Below are positions 8,086 to 16,000 of a stretch of DNA of 36,970 nt, one piece after another (position 1 is the first letter of the stretch; each line of letters opens with the position of its first letter). The notes under the pieces were generated by a model that did no database searches, was not told the origin of the DNA, and saw nothing but the letters and a program-made list of their open reading frames with translations. The translations under genes were made by a program, and so were the position numbers. The DNA is from Pseudomonadota bacterium (GTDB taxonomy: Bacteria; Pseudomonadota; Gammaproteobacteria; UBA9214), in NCBI GenBank assembly GCA_029287615.1, contig JARFQV010000219.1:1-36970 (forward strand), given 5' to 3'.

Positions 8086-8583
8086 TTATTTCGCTTCATT
8101 ACCGGTATGGGTAAGGCGCTGTTCCCTTTCCAGGTCCATCACGCATTCGAGCATGCGCTTTGCAACCACCATTCGCGTCACCACACCCTTGTACACCCCA
8201 TCCTCGATGAGAAAGATGTAGGAGGTATTATGAACTTCCATGAGCGCAAGAGCCTTCACGATGGCCGAGGATGGAGAAACACTGGGTATATTTCCCAATA
8301 AACAGTCCTCCACAGGCATATTCAGTGCTTCCAGTACCTTCATCTCTGGAAGATCAAGCCTGTCGGTCTGATCACCCATCGCGTCCGCCAACCGAAGAAT
8401 GCTGTCGGGAACGGCGATGTGCTTGTAGACATCGCGAATGGATATTCGGCCCACAATCCGGTCCCGATCGTCTACATAAGGCAGTCCAGGCACGTTACAA
8501 CGCACGGCTTCCTTAAAAAAATCACGCAATATCATGCCTCTGCGTATGACTCCAGTCATAATAGCAAGTCGTTGCAACCTCAT
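8086..8583 (-). CDS. Two-CBS-domain protein, probable regulator of the adjacent transporter
   Basis: A soluble protein of 165 residues with two CBS motifs: about 15-65 (GLPYVDDRDRIVGRISIRDV) and about 98-150 (SPSSAIVKALALMEVHNTSY, then GVYKGVVTRMVV). CBS pairs bind adenine nucleotides and commonly gate transporters or enzymes. The gene lies just upstream of the ArsB/NhaD-type transporter on the same strand, so gating or sensing for that transporter is a reasonable inference. The start is uncertain: ATG 8583 gives the full N-terminus but no strong ribosome site, and in-frame ATGs nine and seventeen codons in are possible. Confidence 0.78.
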   Translation of the reverse strand: MRLQRLAIMTGVIRRGMILRDFFKEAVRCNVPGLPYVDDRDRIVGRISIRDVYKHIAVPDSILRLADAMGDQTDRLDLPEMKVLEALNMPVEDCLLGNIPSVSPSSAIVKALALMEVHNTSYIFLIEDGVYKGVVTRMVVAKRMLECVMDLEREQRLTHTGNEAK

Positions 8584-8752
8584 GGTTATCCGCCCGGGCC
8601 AGAGTTGTCAGTGGAGCAAGTATATCAGGATTGCCCCACACCGGATTTCTTCTACAACTGGTCCGGGGAGCATGATGGTGCCTGGGGTAGTAAACATCAG
8701 GAGGATTATTGACCAGGGAGTTCAGCCTGGCGCAAGAACGAGCAAGCCGGCT

Positions 8753-9409
8753 CTACTCCGATGGTTCGGCAGATCTGCCGCCAAGTGCCGCGTAATACCT
8801 GGCGAGTGCCTCTATCTCCACGTCGGACAGTTTTTTGATCATCGCCTGAACGGCACCTCCCGGATCATTGTTGCGCGTTCCATCCCTGAAATATTCCATG
8901 GTAGAAACCAGATAATCAACATGCTGTCCGGCTAATACCGGAACTGCATTAGCAGTCGTTTTTCCATCATCGCCATGACAAATTGCACAGGGTGGGATTG
9001 AGCGATCGGTGTCGCCCATGGTGACTAGTTGCGGTGCCTTTAGTTCCTGCTCTCCTGGTGGCCTGACTTCAGGCAGGGGCTGACTTTCATACCACAGGGC
9101 AATATCAGCCATTTGCCGATCATCCAGCTTCCTGACGCGTTTGTACATATTTCTGTCTTCACGTGCCCTGGATTTATAGTCCCTCATCTGCTTGAGCAGA
9201 TAGGCTGCACTTTGTCCCGCCAGGTGTGGCGTGTCCGGATCATCACTAACGCCCCCAACGCCATGGCATCGATCACATTTCCCGTCGGCCAGGGTTCTCC
9301 CGTTCTCGATATCACCTTCAATCGACTCGCCAGCCTGGAGCTGATTGGATACCAGCAAAAAGAGCAAGGAGAAAAACGCCACCCTTGAACATCGCTCTCT
9401 AGTCTTCAT
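8753..9409 (-). CDS. Periplasmic dihaem cytochrome c (c4-like)
   Basis: An electron carrier of 218 residues from ATG 9409. It starts with a signal peptide (SRVAFFSLLFLLVSNQLQAG) and carries two haem-binding motifs: CDRCH at residues 45-49 and CAICH at 141-145. Each is in a class I cytochrome c domain with the expected downstream LAGQ and a following Met (RNMYKRV and VSTMEYFRDGTR) as possible axial ligand. Two tandem domains of this size are the cytochrome c4 arrangement, which usually feeds a terminal oxidase or receives electrons from periplasmic dehydrogenases. No partner enzyme is adjacent. An upstream in-frame ATG at 9481 would add 24 residues before the signal peptide and is less likely. 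169 bp separate it from the CBS gene downstream. Confidence 0.9.
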   Translation of the reverse strand: MKTRERCSRVAFFSLLFLLVSNQLQAGESIEGDIENGRTLADGKCDRCHGVGGVSDDPDTPHLAGQSAAYLLKQMRDYKSRAREDRNMYKRVRKLDDRQMADIALWYESQPLPEVRPPGEQELKAPQLVTMGDTDRSIPPCAICHGDDGKTTANAVPVLAGQHVDYLVSTMEYFRDGTRNNDPGGAVQAMIKKLSDVEIEALARYYAALGGRSAEPSE

Positions 9410-9791
9410 ACATTTGTCGCTCACGATAATCTTCAATACAGGACGGGATATTGCGCAGATGGAACAGAATTTTACAACCATGTTGAAGGACAGAGCAAAG
9501 ATTGTCTAATAACTTCAGGGCATTGAATCAATGTGGCCCAATGTTTTGCAGGCAGATGTCGTTAACTGGAAGATCACGAAAGGAATCACCCACGAATGGC
9601 AGCACGGGATTCTGCGGCCTGCTCCCGGATAGCAATGAGACCAGACTCATTCAGCTTTCACACTGCGACAATTTATCGCATCCGATATACGTAGTTTCCA
9701 CATCACTGTTCCAGTTCATTCGCAAATAAATTGATATTGGTAATCAGGCTCGAGGCATCGTACACATCGTTCTGCACGAGTAAAGTATGCA

Positions 9792-10386
9792 ATGATTGCT
9801 CCCGCACAAGTGATCAGAAATATATTTCTTGTAGACGATGATCCCGCTGTTTGCCAGTCGCTGACTGGTATATCTTGAAGCTGCTGTTTTCAGTGCACAC
9901 ACATTCCTCTCTGCCGAGGCTTTCCTGAATTCGACAGAAGAAACCATCAGGGAAGGCGTCATGCTGCTCGATCAGCGCATGACGGGGATATCAGGACTGG
10001 AATTGCAAGCCGAGCTATACCGGCGCGGAATTGACCTCCCCATTATTTTCATTACCGGACACGGTGATGTACCGATGTCCGTCAAGGCGATCAAGACAGG
10101 GGCGATAAATTTTCTCATAAAGCCTTTCACCAATGAGATACTTCTCGAAAGCATCAACGAAGCGTATTTATTCGTCGATGCCAGCCGTACCTGCACCGAG
10201 TCATGGAAACGTTGCAGAAACCTGTCGGGCCGTGAACGAGAAGTCATGCACAATGTCATAGCTGGCATGTCGAACAGTAATAGCGCAGATCGACTGGATA
10301 TCAGCACCAGAACCATTGAAGTTCATCGCTCACGGGTCATAAAAAAGATGAATGCGAAATCGCTTGCGGATCTGGTGCGGAAATGA
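9792..10386 (+). pseudogene. FixJ/LuxR-type response regulator with a one-base insertion
   Basis: From ATG 9792 the frame reads ...NIFLVDDDPAVCQSLTGI and hits TGA at 9876-9878. Removing one base near 9873 joins it to LEAAVFSAHTFLSAEAFLNS and on to the long open frame ending at 10386. The rebuilt protein has the acidic pocket VDDD, the phospho-acceptor Asp in LLDQRMTG, the conserved Thr in FITGHGD and Lys in LIKPF. It then has a LuxR-type helix-turn-helix (LSGREREV... ISTRTIEVHRSRVIKKM). This is the complete FixJ layout at about 197 residues. As the sequence stands, an in-frame start at 9961 would make a protein lacking the first third of the receiver but keeping the DNA-binding domain. No histidine kinase is in the window. 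The 380 bp upstream, to the cytochrome start, contains no gene I can support. Confidence 0.8.
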
Positions 10387-10550
10387 GATTTGTGTCAGGA
10401 ATCCGCTCTACCCTGCCCACCGGAGCAGGATTGACCGTTTTACGTACCTGGATTCGAAGCAGGATTGCGGGGCATGTACGGGCGGATATGCCGCATTCGA
10501 GGAGTTCATATGCATTGATCGAACGGCAAACCGGACCTGCCCCGCTCTTA

Positions 10551-11570
10551 TCAATTCCAGCGAAACAAGCGCGCCGCTGTCAGTAAAAGGATCAAACCGG
10601 TGCTCCCCAGGATAGCGATCTCCGGTAGCACCTGCACCACGCCTGCACCGTCAATCATCACACGCCTGGCAGCATCAACGATGTGCGTCAGCGGCAGGAT
10701 ACTGGAAATGGTCTGTGCCACAGGACTCGTACCCTCCATCGAGAACCACACCCCGGACAATACCAGCATCGGCCATGACAACAGATTGAGAACGCCGTCG
10801 GCCAGCTCTTCCGTGCGAAGCCGCGCAGCAACGATCAGACCCAGGCTGATCAGGCAAAGGGCGCCAGCCACGTACACCAGGAAAAGCGCGAAATAAGATC
10901 CCCGCATTACAAAATCGAGGAAAAAATCGGCACCCGCGTATACCAGCACGGATGCGCCCAGGACGACTATCAGACGCGAGAGGACCTGGGCGCTGAGGAA
11001 CTCGAACGCACTCAAAGGCGTAGCCTGCAGTCGCCGCAGCACACCATTCTTTCGGTAGCGCACCACGACCCAGCCAACGCCCCAAAGACTGCTGAACATG
11101 ATATTCATGGCCAGCACCCCGGGACGTACCCAGTCCACGTAACGCAGCGCCCGACCGCTCACCGTCTCCCGCTGCGGAAACGAAACCGCCTCGCTATAAG
11201 ATGCCTGCAAAAGACGCTCGGCCAGATACCCCCTGTCAGAGTGCACATTGATCCAGTAACGCGGGGAACCGCGCAAATCGAGCACCAGGTCGACCTGGTG
11301 CCGCTCTACCTTGAGCAGGGCCGAATACTCGTCGTCCATCTCGATGAATCGGATGTGTCGCGTCGTCAGGAAGGGAGACAGGGTCTCTGTCATGCCCTTT
11401 CCATCCACAAGAACACCGACCTTGAACAGTTCATCACTGGTACTGCTGAAGATGAAGGCGAAGCCGAACACGAACAGGAACGGCATAAAGATGTTCCAGC
11501 CCAGGCCGGCCCTGTCCCGGTAGAATTCACGGTTGCGCGCCTTGAGAATGGCCAGGATGCGTCGCAACAC
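10551..11570 (-). CDS. ABC-2 type transporter permease
   Basis: An inner-membrane permease of 339 residues. One helix follows a short cytoplasmic start (FMPFLFVFGFAFIFSS), then a soluble domain of about 130 residues, then five hydrophobic segments in the C-terminal half including the family-typical GVWFSMEG...ILPLTHIVDAARR region. The single-helix plus large extracytoplasmic loop plus five-helix order is that of ABC-2/YhgE-like export permeases. The start is GTG at 11570, three bases after the TGA of the ATPase gene, so translation is probably coupled. With that ATPase it forms a complete exporter half-pair. The substrate is unknown (drug, lipid or polysaccharide). The 164 bp to the response regulator pseudogene shows no gene. 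Confidence 0.87.
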   Translation of the reverse strand: MLRRILAILKARNREFYRDRAGLGWNIFMPFLFVFGFAFIFSSTSDELFKVGVLVDGKGMTETLSPFLTTRHIRFIEMDDEYSALLKVERHQVDLVLDLRGSPRYWINVHSDRGYLAERLLQASYSEAVSFPQRETVSGRALRYVDWVRPGVLAMNIMFSSLWGVGWVVVRYRKNGVLRRLQATPLSAFEFLSAQVLSRLIVVLGASVLVYAGADFFLDFVMRGSYFALFLVYVAGALCLISLGLIVAARLRTEELADGVLNLLSWPMLVLSGVWFSMEGTSPVAQTISSILPLTHIVDAARRVMIDGAGVVQVLPEIAILGSTGLILLLTAARLFRWN

Positions 11571-11573
11571 GGC

Positions 11574-12455
11574 TCAGTTCCGCAAGGCGTGTCCGGTGAG
11601 CTTAAGGAATACATCTTCCAGATCAGGCACCCCGACCTTCAGCTCATTCAGGTTTGTACCGGCGAGCTCCAGTTGCTCGAGTAATGGCGGCACATTGTCG
11701 GTGTAGATCTCGATATACCCGTCCCGCAATTCGCTGTTGCCCGGGAGAGGCTTACCGGCAGGCCAGGCATTTTCCGGCAGGCGTAATACCGCGGAGGGAA
11801 AATGCGCCTCCACCAACGCCTGGGGCCTGCCGCGCGCCACAATTTGCCCGCGATCGACGATGATTATCTCATCGCAAAGACGCTGCGCCTCTTCCATGTA
11901 ATGGGTGGTCAGCACCAGCGTCTTGCCGCGCTGGCGCACCGTCTCGATCAGACCCCAGAAATTACGCCGTGATTGCGGATCCAGGCCGGTGGTAGGCTCA
12001 TCCAGAAAAACAAGCACGGGATCATTGATTAATGCTATTGCCAGCAACAGACGCTGGCGCTGACCTCCCGAGAGCTTGCGGGTATCCCGGTCCAGGATCT
12101 CCGCCAGCTTGCACATCTCGACGAGTTCCTCACGGTCGGCGGTGCGCCGATAGAGGCTGGTAAACATATCCAGGGATTCGCGCACCGTCTGGAAATCCTG
12201 AAGGGCCGTGGTCTGGAACTGGATACCGATGTCTTCGCGAAAGGCGCGGTCGAGCGCCCTGCCCTTGTAGGTGATTCGTCCCGAGTCGGGTTGCGAGATA
12301 CCCTCCAGCATCTCCAGGGTCGTAGTCTTGCCGGCACCATTGGGACCCAGCAAACCAAAGCACTGCCCCGGCCTCACCTCGATGCTGACGCCGTCAACGG
12401 CCCGAACGCCGGGGAAGACCTTGACCAGATCAGTGGCTTTGAGTAGCGGACTCAC
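11574..12455 (-). CDS. ABC transporter ATP-binding protein (CcmA/NodI-like)
   Basis: Energises the ABC-2 permease encoded three bases downstream. All catalytic motifs are present in 293 residues: Walker A GPNGAGKTT (about 36-44), Q-loop in GIQFQTTA, the signature LSGGQRQRL, Walker B VFLDEPTTGLD and the switch His in LTTHYMEEA. The last 70 residues form an accessory C-terminal part ending VPDLEDVFLKLTGHALRN, as in the DrrA/NodI/CcmA type of exporter ATPase. The gene opens the unit; its ATG at 12455 is about 560 bp from the divergent oxidoreductase gene, and that gap includes the structured element at 12825-12935. Gene order ATPase then permease is usual. Confidence 0.9.
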   Translation of the reverse strand: MSPLLKATDLVKVFPGVRAVDGVSIEVRPGQCFGLLGPNGAGKTTTLEMLEGISQPDSGRITYKGRALDRAFREDIGIQFQTTALQDFQTVRESLDMFTSLYRRTADREELVEMCKLAEILDRDTRKLSGGQRQRLLLAIALINDPVLVFLDEPTTGLDPQSRRNFWGLIETVRQRGKTLVLTTHYMEEAQRLCDEIIIVDRGQIVARGRPQALVEAHFPSAVLRLPENAWPAGKPLPGNSELRDGYIEIYTDNVPPLLEQLELAGTNLNELKVGVPDLEDVFLKLTGHALRN

Positions 12456-12824
12456 AAGCCCGGATTATACGGGCATGCATTCCCGTGCAACACGCCTGGA
12501 AGCGGATCATGTGCGCCTGGAAGCCCAGCCGATGAGCCCCATGTTTTGATTTACAGGCTGGATTTATCAGGGCCTGTTACCAGCCTCGTTGTGACCGCGG
12601 ATGGGTCGCACTGATGTTTGGCGGGATCGTCAGCAACACTGCATGTGATCCCGCATTAGGTATTCCTGAACCATCCCCTGACCACTGCCTGCATAACTCC
12701 CGGAAAATCCTTCCAATTTTTCTCAACATTCCCTGTGCCTCATCAGCACATCGATATTTCGTAACAAACGCACGCTACTATCTGCGATAATTCATATATG
12801 ATTCTGGTGTTATCAGTCTCTCAT

Positions 12825-12935
12825 CGGTAGCCTACTTTCCGGACTTGCCGGTTCCTTGGGAAGCTCACTCCTGCTCCGCCCGAAGGAGCGGTGAAGCCCT
12901 CTCAAGTCCCACCGTCCGAGGCGGCGGTTCACCAG
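12825..12935 (+). ncRNA. Structured leader-like element upstream of the oxidoreductase
   Basis: This stretch folds on paper into several nested stems. CCGG flanks ACTTG in a small hairpin near 12839-12850. GCTCC (12873-12877) pairs with GGAGC (12885-12889). GGTGAA (12890-12895) pairs with TTCACC (12928-12933), and the latter stem encloses ACCGTC (12911-12916) pairing with GGCGGT (12923-12928) apart from one shared base. It sits 78 bp before the start codon of the 1704-residue oxidoreductase and would be in its 5' untranslated region if transcription starts near 12808 (an AT-rich CATATATGAT lies at 12793-12802). It may be a riboswitch-like leader, a small RNA, or the right end of an IS605-type element with its guide-RNA scaffold; sequence alone does not decide. 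The rest of 12456-13012 shows no gene. Confidence 0.4.
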
Positions 12936-13012
12936 TATGGAATTAACACTACAATGAACACACGACTTGCAAAATCACCAGCTCCTGTGAGTCCGGCGGA
13001 GGTAAACTAGTT

Positions 13013-16000
13013 ATGCGCCAATTTCAAGGCGAAAAAGTGGGAAATGAGCCAATCACATCCTCATCGACTGCCGAAGAGACACTGAATACCCGCGACAACC
13101 GCATTTCGAAAAATCCCTGCAAGTACCCGGGCATAGAAACCGTCATACATGGCAACGGGGCGGTTGCCCATGTGATGGGACATGTTTGCGGTGGTGTTAT
13201 CGGTTACCCCATCACGCCTTCCACCGAGATTTCCGAGCTGTTCGAAGCCTTCCGCGCCAGGGGCGGTTGCAATGTCTGGGGTAAACATCCTTTCTTCTTT
13301 GAACCCGAGGGTGAGCACTCCGCCCAAAGCGGCGCGATGGGTGCGACCCTGACCGGCGGGCGCTTCATCTCAAATGCCTCATCCAGCCAGGGGGTTCTCT
13401 ACGGGCTTGAATCCCACTATGTCACCGTTGGGAAAAAGCTGGGCGGCTTCGTGCTGCAGGTGGCAGCACGTGCTGTATCCAGGCACTCGCTGAACGTAAT
13501 GGCGGGACATGATGATGTCTATGCCCTGCTGCCCTCCGGTTACACCATCCTGTTTGGCAGCAATCCGCAGGAGGCTGCCGACCTGGCCGCGATCGCCTAC
13601 CGAGTCAGTTCCCTGTCGATGGTACCGGTAACCAATGCGATGGATGGCTTCGCCACCAGCCACATGCAATGCGAAACCCTTCTGCCGGAACCCGAGCTTC
13701 TGAAAGAGTTTCTCGGCGATCCGTCAGGCCGGATCAAATCCCCGACTGTCGCCCAGGAGATGCTGTACGGTGCCAAGGGCCGTGTCTACCAGCTGCAACA
13801 GTATCTGAACCGGCATGGTGGCGACATACGGCCGGACAGCCTGGCTGCACTGGGCTCGTTCCTGGAAGACCGGGCTGATGAGATCGAAGCGGATAACGCA
13901 GGAAACATGGTTCTGGACACCATCACGTGGATCCCGGAAGAACTCAGAGAACAGTGGCGCAGACAGTGGATCCATGCCTATGAAAAAGGTACGCGACAGC
14001 TGGTACCCGCCATGGTCGACGTCAATAATCCGGGCCTATCCGGCGGTGTGCAGAACCAGCCGGATTTCCAGGCCGGCCTGGTCGATCACCGGACGCACTT
14101 CGTAAACGAGGTCCCGCGCTTCATCAGGCAGGCAATGGATGAATACGGTGCGTTGACGGGTCGCTGTTACAAGCCGGTACAGACATACATGGCTGACGAT
14201 GCCGAATATGTCATCGTCGGGCTGGGATCCGTGACCGATGATGCCGAAGCCGTCACTGCCTACCTGCGCGGTCAGGGCAGCAAGGTCGGCGTGGTCTCGG
14301 TCAAGCAACTGCAGCCGTTCCCGGAAGGGGAACTCGTCGCTGCGCTCGATGGCAAGAAGGCCGTGACGGTCCTCGAACGCTCGGAGGTCACCGCCCTCAC
14401 CAACCTGGTGACCCAGTCCCTGTTCAAGGCTCGCGAGAATGGCGACCTGATTCGGCACCAGGGCATTCCACCCATCACCAGTCTGCCCAAGATCAGTACC
14501 GGGATTTTCGGTATGGGTGCCCATGATCTGCAACCCCGTCACCTCGTTGCCGCCTACAGAAACATGGAAGGCACGCTCAATGTTCCTTTTTTCTACCTGG
14601 GTACGCAGTTCTTCGAGAAGAACCCTTCACCGCGCAATGCCGAGCGGCAAGAGCGGCTGCAGCAGGCCTACCCGGAGACCGAATTTATGGCGCTCGAGAC
14701 AGGGGAAAATCCAACCCTGTTGCCGGAGAATGCCTTTCGCATCCGTTTCCACTCGATAGGCGGTTACGGGACCATCGCTACCGGCAAGCTGCTGACCGAT
14801 ATCCTTGCCGGGGTGCTGGGAATGCATTCCAAATCTGCGCCGAAATACGGTTCGGAGAAGAGCGGCGCGCCGACCAATTTCTACATCTCCCTGAGCCCCG
14901 ACCCCATCAAGATCACCAATGCTGAACTGGAAGACGTTGAAATCGTCGTCTCCCCGGACCACAAGGTATTCAGTCATACCAATCCACTGCGAGGACTGGT
15001 TGAAGATGGAACCCTGATCATGCAGTCCCATCACACCCCGCTCGAGGTGTGGAAGGAATTGCCGGCACATGCACGCAAGACCATTCGCGAAAAACGAGTC
15101 CAGTTCTACATTGTGGATGCCTTCGGCGTCGCAAAGAAACACGCGCCCGTCCCTGAGCTGGAGATTCGCATGATGGGCATTGCATTCATCGGTGCGATCT
15201 GCGGCCACGTGGACCGGATTGCCTCAGGCGGAACAGAAGAGTCAATCCTGCAAAAGATCGAGCAGCAGGTGCAGAAAAAATTCGGTGCCAAGGGCCAGAT
15301 CGTGGTTGACAGCAACATGAATGTCGTCCGCGATGGACTGGAAGCCACCTACAAGCTCGACTACAGCACCGAGGAATTCAGGATGGAGGAGACACTGGTT
15401 CCTGTACAGGGTAGTCTCGATGTCGGGATCTCGGCGGCGATGGCCCGGGCCAGCGGCAAGACGGTTACCAACGGGATGTTCGATCTGACCTATTACAACG
15501 ATATCCTGGCCGACCGTATCAAGGATGGCAGCATCGGAGAGGCGCCTGTGATGCCGGGTAGCGGTCTGTTCATGCCGGTCGCCTGCGCCGCCTGGAAGGA
15601 CAAGGGCCTGTTCCGGCTCGAGGTGCCGAAATATACCGCCCACCTCTGTACCGGCTGCATGGAGTGCGCGGTGGTCTGCCCGGATGCCGCAATCCCCAAC
15701 ACGGTACACGATATCCATGACCTGTTGCTGACCGCCATAAACAAGCTGGATGTGACCGAACAGCACAAACAGCAGATGGCAAGCCAGGTCTTCCCACTGA
15801 CAAAAACCATTCGCGAGGTCTACCGGAATCTCCCGGGCAAGGACCCGAAATCCTTCGATGCAATTGTTGCCGAATCACTCAACAGCCTGGATACCGATAA
15901 TGTCAGCCTGACGCGGGCTTTTGAAAAGATGGTCGATGCCCTCAAGGTCTTTCCGGTGGTCAGGACCCGACCGTTCTTCGACGCGATGGAGAAATACACC

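Noticed and set aside
9502-9729. 75-residue + strand frame between the cytochrome and the response regulator, considered as a decayed kinase
   Set aside because: No ATP-binding or His-box words in any frame there; nothing ties it to a histidine kinase.
12825-12935. Glycine riboswitch call for the leader element
   Set aside because: Two short core words match in order, but the hairpin between them and the GGAGAG part are missing; kept only as an unnamed structured element.
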